Shown: positions 27,346-35,684 of the stretch, one piece after another
Numbering within the stretch: position 1 is the first letter of the stretch
Layout: each line of letters starts with the position of its first letter
Source: Niabella sp.
GTDB lineage: Bacteria; Bacteroidota; Bacteroidia; Chitinophagales; Chitinophagaceae
Length of the DNA stretch: 48,575 nt
Assembly (NCBI GenBank): GCA_017744795.1
Contig: JAGIAQ010000016.1
Coordinates: 1-48,575 of the forward strand
Reading direction: 5' to 3'
Translations under genes and position numbers: made by a program
Notes under the pieces: generated by a model
Database searches by the model: none
Told to the model about the DNA's origin: nothing
What the model saw: only the letters and a program-made list of their open reading frames with translations

Positions 27346-29109
27346 ATGAATAGAGGAGGTTTTCTGAAACTGGGCACCATGGCGGCTTTTAGCCCGCTGG
27401 TGGCGAAGGTAAACGCGGCAGGAAGAACTGCAAAACCTACAGACCGGGCGTTGTTGCAGCGCCTGATAGCTGCCAACGACCGGCGGGCTGCTTCAGTGCT
27501 GGAAACGGTTGGCGCGGGCAACCTGCGGTTCAGTCGTATGATTGCCTATGATATCGCGGTTTTGGCTGCGGCTTACGCTGTGCCCGGTGGCTCGTATTAT
27601 CATTCAGATAAAGTAGTTGCATCGGCGCGCACGCTGGTAGATTTTCTGCAAAAAGCCCAGCAGGAAGACGGTACCGTAAATGTGGGCAATCTGGAGTCAC
27701 CGCCGGACACAGCCTTCGTGATAGAAATCCTTTGCCCGGTAGTTTTTATTCTTAAAAAAGAGAGCCGGAAGGACGTGCAATTATTGCTCCTGCAACTGCA
27801 AAAAGTCATTGTAAAAGCGGGCCAGGCGCTGGTTACCGGCGGAGTGCATACACCTAATCATCGCTGGGTAGTATGTTCTGCATTGTCTTACATCAACGCG
27901 TTGTACCCGGATGTTAAATACCAGCAGCGTATCGAAGACTGGTTGGGAGAAGGTGTTTTTCTCGACGCAGACGGGCACTTCGCCGAGCGGAGCGGTATTT
28001 ATTCGGCAGTGATAGATACCGCTCTTATTAATATTGCCCGGTTTACCAACCAGCCGGAATTGTACGAGCCGGTGCGAAGGAACCTGGCGATGTATTATTA
28101 TTATATGGAACCCAACGGCGACCTGGTTACTAATGATTCGCGGCGTCAGGATCAGTATCAGGTCTTTGCTAAAAGCGCAGCCATTTTTTACCTGCAATAC
28201 CGGTACATGGCAGTGCATGATAAAGATGGAAGGTTTGCGGCCGTTACAAAATTTATTGAAAATACGGCTGGGTTTGAGGAAGAAGTGCTGCCGCTATCGT
28301 TGTTTCATTTTCTTGAAAATACAGTGTTACAGGAAACTTTGCCAACCGCAGCTCCGCTTCCGGTGGCATACGAAAAATTATTTCCAACTTCCCGCTTATT
28401 GCGGATCAAGCGTAACGCTGTTAGCGTTACCTTGTTTGGCGGGGCGGACCTGCCGCTGCTGGTAGCATCGGGACGTTCCAATGCCCCTGATTTCTTTTCC
28501 TATCGAAAGGGAGACGCCATCCTGAAATACCTGCGCCTGTCTGCCGCTTTTTTCAATACAGGTTATTTCTACAGCGACAGCCTGGAGCAAAAAGGGAACG
28601 AATATATCTTACACCGGAAACTGGAAGTGCCCTATTATCAGCCGCTGCCCAAAGAGCAACGGAATGCCGCAGGCAATTATAAGCTAACGCCCAGTGTGGA
28701 TGGCCGCTTCTGGAATAAAATGGATTTTCCCGATCGGCCGGTCAGCAATGTGAAAATACTCGATACTACGGTTCGGCTTAGTGCTGACAATGGCGCGCCT
28801 GCACTTCATTTTGATATAAAAGGAATGAAAGATGTGGCGGTAACGATCGAACTGTGTTTTAAGGAAGGAGCCGGGTTGTTGGGCGTTACAGCGGCTGGTA
28901 ATGATAACTACTTCCCGGAGCAGGGAACTGCGGAATACCGGTCGGGCACGGATCGTATCCGGTTTGGCCCCGGCATTGCGGCCCACCGGCAGATCAGTAA
29001 CCTGGAAGGGGAGCAATACAGTACTCATTTTGGAACCCTGCGCACAAATGGAATGCACGTGTACCTTACGGGGATTACTCCTTTTTCGCATACCTTGCAA
29101 TTCAGTTAA
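27346..29109 (+). CDS. Putative (alpha/alpha)-toroid polysaccharide lyase or hydrolase, family not assigned
   Basis: The protein has 587 residues. I do not recognise a definite family. The N-terminus MNRGGFLKLGTMAAF resembles a Tat signal with the second Arg replaced by Gly. Residues about 35-330 are helical with features of toroid enzymes: GGVHTPNHRWVVCSAL (Asn171, His172, Arg173, Trp174) and HFAERSGIYSAVIDTALINI. The remainder is beta-rich, with segments such as RLLRIKRNAVSVTLFGG and FFSYRKGDAILKYLRLSAAFFNTG, as in the sandwich of heparinase-type lyases. The layout suggests a lyase or glucuronidase acting on uronate-containing chains. It lies between SusD and GH92 with gaps of 36 and 14 bp, so it is a core PUL B gene. 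Confidence 0.6.
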   Translation: MNRGGFLKLGTMAAFSPLVAKVNAAGRTAKPTDRALLQRLIAANDRRAASVLETVGAGNLRFSRMIAYDIAVLAAAYAVPGGSYYHSDKVVASARTLVDFLQKAQQEDGTVNVGNLESPPDTAFVIEILCPVVFILKKESRKDVQLLLLQLQKVIVKAGQALVTGGVHTPNHRWVVCSALSYINALYPDVKYQQRIEDWLGEGVFLDADGHFAERSGIYSAVIDTALINIARFTNQPELYEPVRRNLAMYYYYMEPNGDLVTNDSRRQDQYQVFAKSAAIFYLQYRYMAVHDKDGRFAAVTKFIENTAGFEEEVLPLSLFHFLENTVLQETLPTAAPLPVAYEKLFPTSRLLRIKRNAVSVTLFGGADLPLLVASGRSNAPDFFSYRKGDAILKYLRLSAAFFNTGYFYSDSLEQKGNEYILHRKLEVPYYQPLPKEQRNAAGNYKLTPSVDGRFWNKMDFPDRPVSNVKILDTTVRLSADNGAPALHFDIKGMKDVAVTIELCFKEGAGLLGVTAAGNDNYFPEQGTAEYRSGTDRIRFGPGIAAHRQISNLEGEQYSTHFGTLRTNGMHVYLTGITPFSHTLQFS

Positions 29110-29123
29110 TATAAAAGCAGGAT

Positions 29124-31433
29124 ATGCAGGAAAACGTTTTTACGGCAATGTGGCAAAAAATTACAGTGTATAAGATCTGTATTTTTATTTTAGTGAGTTT
29201 TCCCGGCGTTACAACGGCCCAGCAATACCTGTCGTATGTGCAGCCGCTTTCGGGAACGGCTTCGTTCGAGGGAACGCAACAGCATAAACATAGCGCGGGT
29301 ACTGAAAATTATGCGAACACGATTCCTGCGGTAACGCTTCCGTTTGCCATGACGCAATGGACACCGCAAACCCGGCTTACTGAAAATAAATGCGTACCGC
29401 CGTATTTTTACCGGGATACGCTGCTTACGGGGTTCCGCGGCACCCATTGGATGAGCGGTTCCTGCACGCAGGATTATGGCAGCTTTACCATTATGCCGGT
29501 TATAGGAGCCTTGAAAACAAATCCTAAATCCCATGCCATTCCTTTTTCGCATAAGAATGAAACAACGGCTCCTGATTATTACCAGCTCACTGCAGGGAAT
29601 GTTACAACAGAAATGACGTCCACGCTGCGTTGCGGCTACCTGCAATTTACGATGCTGCAGGACGACAGCCTTTATATTCTGGTGACACCGAATAGCGATT
29701 TCGGTCAGGGCTATGTGGAAGTAGACACTGCAAAAGGCATCATATGGGGCTATAACCCCGTACACCGGATTTACCAGGGCTGGGGGCAGCCGGCGGGTTT
29801 CAATGGCTGGTTCTATTTGAAGATCAGCCGGAAACCCGGTAGCAGCGGCAGTTTTAGCGGTAACGAGCTTTTTACAAAAAGCAGCGTTGCTAATAGAAAA
29901 AATGGCGGTGTTTTTATCGGTTTTAAATTAAAACGGGGAGCGCAGATCAGTATACAGGCTGGCACTTCTTTTGCCAGCAAAGAGGAGGCTCTGCAGAATC
30001 TGCAGACGGAGATTGGTACGAATAGTTTTGCGACGATCCGGAATAGCGCGCGGGAAAAATGGGAACAAGCATTAGGGCAGATAAAAGTTGCGACAAATAA
30101 TGAAAGAAGCAAACGAATATTTTATACAGCCGTGTATCATGCCATGCAGTTGCCGCGCCTGTTTAGTGATGCGGACGGCAGCTATCCCCGCTTTGCAGGA
30201 AATAGTAGTACAGAAAAAATGACTGCCGGTGACTACTATGATGATTTTTCTATGTGGGATATTTACCGTGCGCAACTGCCACTGCTGACGATCCTTAAAC
30301 CGGAACTGACTAACGCATTTGCCCGCTCGCTGATACTAAAAGGACAGCAGGGAGGATGGTTGCCTATATTTCCGGCCTGGAACCACTACACGGCTGCTAT
30401 GATCGGAGATCATGCAACCGCGTTTATTGCTTCCGTTTATAACAAAGGACTGAGAGGTTTTGATGTTGAAGCGGCTTATGCGCTGATGCGGAAAAATGCT
30501 TTTGAAATACCGGAAGAGTCCGTGTATAAGAACGGACAGGGAAGAAGAGCACTAATCTCTTATTTGCAATATGGATTTGTGCCGATGGAAGACAGTGTGC
30601 CCGACGCGTTTCATAAAAAAGAACAGGTGAGCCGCACGCTGGAATATGCCTATGATGATTATGCGCTGGCTACAGTAGCACAACAATTGGGCAAGACAGC
30701 TGATTACAGGCAATTGCAGCGGCGGGCTTTCAATTACCAAAAAGTGTTTGATCCCGCTGTGAAAATGGTGCGCGGCCGCTATGCGGATGGCCGATGGGTG
30801 CAGCGGTTCCATGCGGACCAGCGCGAAACCTATATTACTGAAGGCACTCCCCGGCAATATACTTTTTATGTGCCGCAGGATGTGCCGGGCCTGGCACGGC
30901 AGATGGGCGGCACGGCGGCGTTGGAAAAGGCCCTGGACAGTCTTTTTATAAAAGATGAATACTGGCACGGCAATGAGCCGGGGCACCAGGTCCCGTTTTT
31001 ATATAACTACACACAAGCGCCCTGGAAAACGCAAAAAGCGGTAAGGGAAATTCTGCGCGCGGAATATACCGATGGCCCCGGGGGCCTCAGCGGTAATGAT
31101 GATGCGGGTCAAATGAGCGCCTGGTACGTGTTTGCGGCCATTGGATTTTATCCCGTCGACCCGGTTTCTCAAAATTACCTGTTGTGCAATCCCGCCTTTG
31201 ATAATGTGGATATTCAACTGCCCAACGGAAAATCATTCAGCATCCGTTGTCATAAAACAACGCCTGATGCCTTATATGTTGAAAAGGTAAAATGGATGGG
31301 GAAGCCTTACAACAAAAATTATATTACCCATGGCATGCTCACCCGGGGTGGTCAATTGGAAATGTGGTTAACAAAGCAACCCACAAAATGGGGCGCCGCA
31401 CCGGAAGATCATCCGGCAGGACTAAGTAAATAA
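29124..31433 (+). CDS. GH92 family glycosidase (exo-alpha-mannosidase-type)
   Basis: The protein has 769 residues. A hydrophobic signal segment lies around residues 15-32, and Met9 is an alternative start. The family is calcium-dependent and inverting. Conserved features are RGTHWMSGSCTQDYG near residue 105, DDFSMWDIYRAQLPL and WHGNEPGHQVPFLYNYTQAP, with the likely acid Glu. GNDDAGQMSAWYVFAAIGFYPVDP carries the likely base Asp. Characterised GH92 enzymes act on alpha-mannosides, and some are diverged in substrate. In a locus with GH28 and GH106, a plant glycan is as plausible as an N-glycan. The gene is packed between the toroid enzyme (14 bp) and GH28 (11 bp). Confidence 0.93.
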   Translation: MQENVFTAMWQKITVYKICIFILVSFPGVTTAQQYLSYVQPLSGTASFEGTQQHKHSAGTENYANTIPAVTLPFAMTQWTPQTRLTENKCVPPYFYRDTLLTGFRGTHWMSGSCTQDYGSFTIMPVIGALKTNPKSHAIPFSHKNETTAPDYYQLTAGNVTTEMTSTLRCGYLQFTMLQDDSLYILVTPNSDFGQGYVEVDTAKGIIWGYNPVHRIYQGWGQPAGFNGWFYLKISRKPGSSGSFSGNELFTKSSVANRKNGGVFIGFKLKRGAQISIQAGTSFASKEEALQNLQTEIGTNSFATIRNSAREKWEQALGQIKVATNNERSKRIFYTAVYHAMQLPRLFSDADGSYPRFAGNSSTEKMTAGDYYDDFSMWDIYRAQLPLLTILKPELTNAFARSLILKGQQGGWLPIFPAWNHYTAAMIGDHATAFIASVYNKGLRGFDVEAAYALMRKNAFEIPEESVYKNGQGRRALISYLQYGFVPMEDSVPDAFHKKEQVSRTLEYAYDDYALATVAQQLGKTADYRQLQRRAFNYQKVFDPAVKMVRGRYADGRWVQRFHADQRETYITEGTPRQYTFYVPQDVPGLARQMGGTAALEKALDSLFIKDEYWHGNEPGHQVPFLYNYTQAPWKTQKAVREILRAEYTDGPGGLSGNDDAGQMSAWYVFAAIGFYPVDPVSQNYLLCNPAFDNVDIQLPNGKSFSIRCHKTTPDALYVEKVKWMGKPYNKNYITHGMLTRGGQLEMWLTKQPTKWGAAPEDHPAGLSK

Positions 31434-31444
31434 TGCACAAATAG

Positions 31445-32878
31445 ATGAAGACGATTCAGTCAGTTTTGATAATGATCCTTTTCCTGTTGCCGGGATTGTA
31501 CAGCCGGGCACAGCAAAAGGTCTTTTCTGTAAAGGATTTTGGCGCCGTGGGGGATGGTAAAACCGATGATGCCAAAGCTATTCAAAAGGCAATGGACGCT
31601 TGTGCGGCAGCGGGCGGCGGCCAGGTATTGTTTGGCGGTACGGCGGTGTACCTTGCCGGTCCCTTTAACGTAAGATCGAATATAGAACTGCACCTGGACC
31701 CCGGCGCCAAAATTATGGCCAACCCGGACCCGCGGGTGTATACCAAAAGTGCATTTGGAAAAAACCTGGGAGAGGGATCCATCTGGATCGAAGGCCGGGA
31801 GGTTGAAAATTTCAGCATTACCGGTTCGGGGGAGATCAATGGCAACGGGATTGCTTTTATGGGTGCTGAGCTGGAAGATTCGTATGAGCTGAAACCATTT
31901 AATGTCTTCGATCCCCGGCCGCATGTGCTCACCCTTGTGGGCGGAAAACATATCCGCATAAAAGATGTAAAAATCGGCAATGCGGCTTACTGGACCCTGC
32001 ACCTGGCCGGCTGCGATGATGTAGTGGTGAGTGGCATCACCCTGCTCAATAGTCTAAAAGTACGCAATAGCGACGGCATTGATATTGATCATAGTAAAAA
32101 CGTGCGCATCAGCGATTGCTATATTGAGAGCGGCGACGATTGCATCTGCTTGAAAAACCGGAGAGAATATGAAGCCTATGGCAAATGTGAGAATATTGTG
32201 GTTGCCAATTGCACCATGACCTCGCGTAGTTGCGCCATAAAGATCGGTTCCGAAAATATGGATACCATCCGCCAGGTATTATTCGATAATTGCATTATAA
32301 AAGCGAGCAACAGGGGGGTGGGCATTCAGCACCGGGACGAAGGGTTGGTGAGCGATGTTATTTTTTCCAATATGATCATCGAAGGGCATTTGTTCAGCGA
32401 TGTATGGTGGGGTAAGGCAGAACCGATCTATGTAACAGCCTACCGGCGTGCAACCGCGAATAGCAAAGATGCCAACTGGCGGTTCCCGCCTGGAGCAACC
32501 GAAGGGAAGGTAGGCGGAGTGCGGAATATATATTTCACCAATATAAAATGCACCAGCGAAAACGGGGTATATGTGAGTGCCGAATCAAAGGATAAGATTC
32601 AGAACCTGGTGTTTGATAATGTAGATGTGGTGCTTAATAAAACTACGAATATTCCGGGCGGCATTTACGATCGCCGTCCTGCTAATGTAGAAGGATTTGT
32701 AAAAGGCAAAACCGCCGGTTTTTATTTCGATACTGCTGAAAAGATCACGCTGCGCAACTGCTCTGCCCGCTGCGAAGGTAATAAACCACCCTATTTTTCG
32801 GCCCCTGTTTTTGTTAAGAATGTTGCCGGTTTTAAACAGGTTGATTTTTCGGGATGGACTGCTGAAATTAGTCATTAA
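31445..32878 (+). CDS. GH28 family glycosidase (polygalacturonase-related)
   Basis: The protein has 477 residues with a signal peptide ending near YSRAQQ. The right-handed beta-helix is obvious. The opening VKDFGAVGDGKTDDAKAIQK and the catalytic-region motifs NSDGIDIDHSKNV and SGDDCICLKNR supply the expected acidic residues. Two usual GH28 motifs are changed: the G-H-G loop is R-S-C (SRSCAIKIGS) and the R-I-K motif reads G-I-Q (RGVGIQHRDEG). This variant pattern suggests an exo-acting or rhamnogalacturonan-directed clade rather than classic endo-polygalacturonase. It follows GH92 by 11 bp in PUL B. Confidence 0.92.
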   Translation: MKTIQSVLIMILFLLPGLYSRAQQKVFSVKDFGAVGDGKTDDAKAIQKAMDACAAAGGGQVLFGGTAVYLAGPFNVRSNIELHLDPGAKIMANPDPRVYTKSAFGKNLGEGSIWIEGREVENFSITGSGEINGNGIAFMGAELEDSYELKPFNVFDPRPHVLTLVGGKHIRIKDVKIGNAAYWTLHLAGCDDVVVSGITLLNSLKVRNSDGIDIDHSKNVRISDCYIESGDDCICLKNRREYEAYGKCENIVVANCTMTSRSCAIKIGSENMDTIRQVLFDNCIIKASNRGVGIQHRDEGLVSDVIFSNMIIEGHLFSDVWWGKAEPIYVTAYRRATANSKDANWRFPPGATEGKVGGVRNIYFTNIKCTSENGVYVSAESKDKIQNLVFDNVDVVLNKTTNIPGGIYDRRPANVEGFVKGKTAGFYFDTAEKITLRNCSARCEGNKPPYFSAPVFVKNVAGFKQVDFSGWTAEISH

Positions 32879-32972
32879 TAGTGTGCAATGGGAGCTTAGT
32901 GGTTGAAATAAACCGCTGCGTCACTTATTACTTTCCAATCGGATAATATTCTGTAATTTCTCTGGAGTTGAC

Positions 32973-32980
32973 TATTTTTG
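32973..32980 (+). promoter_or_regulatory. Candidate -7 element TATTTTTG upstream of the propeller gene
   Basis: TATTTTTG fits TAnnTTTG and lies 28 bp before the ATG at 33009, inside the first sizeable gap (130 bp) of PUL B. No good TTTG -33 element is visible. It suggests an internal promoter for the genes from 33009 on. Confidence 0.4.
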
Positions 32981-33008
32981 AAAAGGTTCGTAAAAAAAAA
33001 TTGATTAC

Positions 33009-34022
33009 ATGAAACAATTGATTGCACTTGCCCTCGTTTCTTTCTTGATCCCGCGTTCTGCGGCTCAAACAACCACATCCGAGGCGGTGTGGCCGGCTAC
33101 GGAAATAAGCAGCTACGCGCATCATAACGCGTTTACAGATTTGTTGGAATACAAAGGGTATGTATACTGCAGCTTCAGGGAAGGCTCCCGTCACGTACCC
33201 GGATCGAATGGTGTAGGACGAATTTTGAGAACGAAGGACGGAAATATCTGGGAGGATTTTGCCACGTTGCATAAAGAAGGTATTGATCTGCGGGATCAAA
33301 AGCTCTCTGTAATGCCGGACGGGCGTATGCTTTGCCTGATGGGCGGTTCGGTATATGATACTACCAAAAAGCCTTCGAAACTGCTGGGTATGTATCCGCA
33401 AGTATCTTTTATGGGGCGGGATATGAAATTTACAACGCCTGAAAAGGCGGTGGTCGAAAATGCAGGGAACAACTGGATCTGGAGGCTTACCTGGTATAAA
33501 GGTGCCGGGTATGGAATCGACTATGGCAACGGCATTAAGGCATTGCTGGTGAAAACAACCGATGGTAAAACATTTAAAAAAGTAACGGAGCTGAACATCG
33601 ATGGCGCGCCCAACGAATCGACCATACGGTTTGATGCACGGGGTAAAATGTACATCCTGGTGCGCAGGGAACAGGGCGATAAAATGGGTGTGCTGGCTAC
33701 CGGCACCGCTCCTTTCACCAGTTTCAACTATCAAAAACTTGATTATCGTGTAGGCGGTCCGGATTTTATTTTTTCGCCTGACGGCCGGAAGCTGCTGATA
33801 GGAACCCGTTTGTATCTGCCCTCCGGCGAAAAGACGGGTATCCGGGTAACCGATCTTAACGGTAAGCTGATTAAAACCCTCACGCTGGAAAGCGGCGGCG
33901 ATTGCAGCTACCCGGGCATGCTTATTAAAAATAAACAATTATGGGTGAGCTATTATTCTTCCCACGCAGGAAAAACGGCTATCTATTTCACTAAAATCCC
34001 CCTGAGCGACCTTTTAAAATGA
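33009..34022 (+). CDS. Sialidase-fold (BNR-type) beta-propeller, exo-alpha-sialidase-like
   Basis: The protein has 337 residues with a signal peptide ending near RSAAQT. Repeated beta-propeller blades are visible. VYCSFREGSRH and RILRTKDGNIWEDFATL give an Arg and an Asp-box-like turn; TIRFDARGKMYILVRREQGD and PDFIFSPDGRKLLIGTR supply further Arg residues. An N-terminal Arg and two more Arg residues could form the triad that binds a sugar carboxylate. Family members include sialidases. In a plant-glycan locus, a related 2-keto-3-deoxy sugar (Kdo or Dha of rhamnogalacturonan II) is a reasonable alternative substrate (inference). A non-catalytic glycan-binding role is also possible. Confidence 0.75.
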   Translation: MKQLIALALVSFLIPRSAAQTTTSEAVWPATEISSYAHHNAFTDLLEYKGYVYCSFREGSRHVPGSNGVGRILRTKDGNIWEDFATLHKEGIDLRDQKLSVMPDGRMLCLMGGSVYDTTKKPSKLLGMYPQVSFMGRDMKFTTPEKAVVENAGNNWIWRLTWYKGAGYGIDYGNGIKALLVKTTDGKTFKKVTELNIDGAPNESTIRFDARGKMYILVRREQGDKMGVLATGTAPFTSFNYQKLDYRVGGPDFIFSPDGRKLLIGTRLYLPSGEKTGIRVTDLNGKLIKTLTLESGGDCSYPGMLIKNKQLWVSYYSSHAGKTAIYFTKIPLSDLLK

Positions 34023-34121
34023 GTTGCGGCCGTTTAGCCGGACTGCTCCTGACAATTACATAAAAAAAGTACCTTTAAGAACCCGTCGTGATGGGCGGGA
34101 GGAGCACTTAAAATAATTTTT

Positions 34122-35492
34122 ATGGCAATTCAATCGATCAACCCGGTTAACGGTAAAATTATAAAATCCTATAAAGAAGAAACAGAAAAGAAATGTGCTC
34201 AAAAAATTGAATTAGCCGAAAAAGCCTGGCTGAAATGGCGCCGTACATCCTTTGAAGAAAAAGCAGAACGTCTGCTGAAAGCCGCGTCGCTATTGCGAAT
34301 ACGTAAAGAGACACTGGCAAAGCTGATGGCCTTGGAAATGGGAAAACCATTGAGAGATGGCATCGGGGAAATTGAAAAATGCGCATTGGCCTGCGAATAC
34401 TATGCAGAAAAAGGAGCTGCTCTGTTAAAGGATGAACCGGTGAAAACGGAAGCGAAGAAAAGCTTTGTGACGCTGCAGCCCATAGGCATTGTATTGGCCG
34501 TAATGCCCTGGAATTTTCCTTACTGGCAGAGTTTTCGTTTTATTGCTCCTGCTTTAATGGCCGGCAATGTGGGGCTGTTGAAACATGCTTCGAATGTACC
34601 AGGCTGTGCCTTGTCTATAGAAAAAGTTCTTCTGGATGCCGGGTTTCCCAAAGGGGTGTTTCAAACCCTTTTAATCGGGAGTAAGCGCGTGCAAAAAGTG
34701 ATCGAGCATCCATTGGTAAAAGCCGTAACCCTTACTGGCAGTACAGAAGCCGGCAGTCGCGTAGCGGAAAGAGCCGGAGCGTTAATAAAAAAAACAGTTT
34801 TGGAATTAGGCGGCAGTGATCCTTATATAATTCTTGAAGATGCCGACCTGGAGCTGGCTGCAGCTATTTGTGCGCAAAGCCGGCTGATCAATAATGGCCA
34901 AAGCTGTATTGCCGCCAAGCGCTTTATTGTAGTGCGTAAAGTGGAAAAGGAATTTGTGCGATTGTTTAAAGAAAGAATGAGCCATAAACGATTAGGTGAC
35001 CCGCTGGAGGCGCAAACCGAATTGGGGCCGATGGCGCGGGCCGATTTACGGGATGAGCTGCACCGGCAGGTTCTGAAGAATATCAATGAAGGCGCTACCT
35101 GTATTCTTGGCGGCAGCATTCCTGATTTTAAGGGAGCACATGCCTTTTATGAGCCTACTATTTTAACCGGTGTCAAAAAGGGAATGACGGGTTACCGCGA
35201 GGAGCTCTTTGGCCCCGTGGCCTGCGTGATCACTGCCCGGAACGAAGCACATGCAATTGCGATCGCTAACGACACCTCTTTTGGCCTGGGTGCGGCCGTG
35301 TTTACCAAAGATATTGCAAAAGGAGAACGCATCGCCCGTGAGGAACTCGAGGCCGGAGCTTGTTTTGTGAACACGTTTGTAAAGTCGGATCCCCGCATGC
35401 CCTTTGGCGGTGTAAAGCAATCCGGTTATGGCCGTGAGTTGGGCAGCTATGGGATCAAAGAATTTGTAAATATTAAAACGGTTTGGCGGTAG
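34122..35492 (+). CDS. NAD(P)-dependent succinate-semialdehyde dehydrogenase-type aldehyde dehydrogenase
   Basis: The protein has 456 residues with no signal peptide, so it is cytoplasmic. The ALDH fold is complete: VMPWNFPYWQSFRFIAPALM for cofactor binding, VTLTGSTEAGSRVAE, the general base Glu in VLELGGSDPY and the catalytic Cys in NNGQSCIAAKRF. The C-terminus has PFGGVKQSGYGRELG. This short form resembles the YneI/SSADH subgroup, which oxidises succinate semialdehyde and related small aldehydes. Next to uronate and deoxysugar genes it may oxidise lactaldehyde, glycolaldehyde or a ketoglutarate semialdehyde (inference). It begins 99 bp after the propeller gene. Confidence 0.93.
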   Translation: MAIQSINPVNGKIIKSYKEETEKKCAQKIELAEKAWLKWRRTSFEEKAERLLKAASLLRIRKETLAKLMALEMGKPLRDGIGEIEKCALACEYYAEKGAALLKDEPVKTEAKKSFVTLQPIGIVLAVMPWNFPYWQSFRFIAPALMAGNVGLLKHASNVPGCALSIEKVLLDAGFPKGVFQTLLIGSKRVQKVIEHPLVKAVTLTGSTEAGSRVAERAGALIKKTVLELGGSDPYIILEDADLELAAAICAQSRLINNGQSCIAAKRFIVVRKVEKEFVRLFKERMSHKRLGDPLEAQTELGPMARADLRDELHRQVLKNINEGATCILGGSIPDFKGAHAFYEPTILTGVKKGMTGYREELFGPVACVITARNEAHAIAIANDTSFGLGAAVFTKDIAKGERIAREELEAGACFVNTFVKSDPRMPFGGVKQSGYGRELGSYGIKEFVNIKTVWR

Positions 35493-35640
35493 AAGAATTA
35501 GAATTGAAAAATAAGAAATTAGGAATGTAAAATGTAGAACGCCAACTACCAATACAACCGTCATCCCGAATGAAATGAGGGATCCCGTGTATAAGAGAAC
35601 GGAGAATCGGAAATCATAAATCAGCGATCAGAAATATATA
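35493..35640. repeat. REP-like intergenic repeat, copy A (core 35561-35588)
   Basis: The core has TCATCCCGAA and GAGGGATCCCGT around a 6-bp centre and matches copy B (37096-37123) at 25 of 28 positions. The leading flank, an A/T-rich GAAAAATAAGAAATTAGGAA tract, and the trailing GAGAATC are also shared in degenerate form. ATCCC and GGGAT form a short dyad. It sits just 5' of the PqaA-like gene. Confidence 0.7.
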
Positions 35641-35646
35641 TTGGCT

Positions 35647-35654
35647 TATTTTTG
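35647..35654 (+). promoter_or_regulatory. Candidate -7 element TATTTTTG for the PqaA-like gene
   Basis: TATTTTTG fits the Bacteroidota TAnnTTTG consensus and ends 30 bp before the ATG at 35685. This supports that ATG over the upstream in-frame TTG at 35652. No clear -33 TTTG is seen. Confidence 0.45.
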
Positions 35655-35684
35655 TATTTGCCGAAACGATTCAACCGACAAACA

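Noticed and set aside
32928-33938. 336-codon minus-strand frame opposite the sialidase-fold gene
   Set aside because: Its residues are rich in Cys, His and Arg with no recognisable motif, whereas the plus strand has a signal peptide and propeller repeats. It is a shadow.
34023-34121. Possible terminator between the propeller and dehydrogenase genes (CGGC/GCCG)
   Set aside because: The stem has only 4-5 bp and no T tract follows, so it does not meet a reasonable standard.
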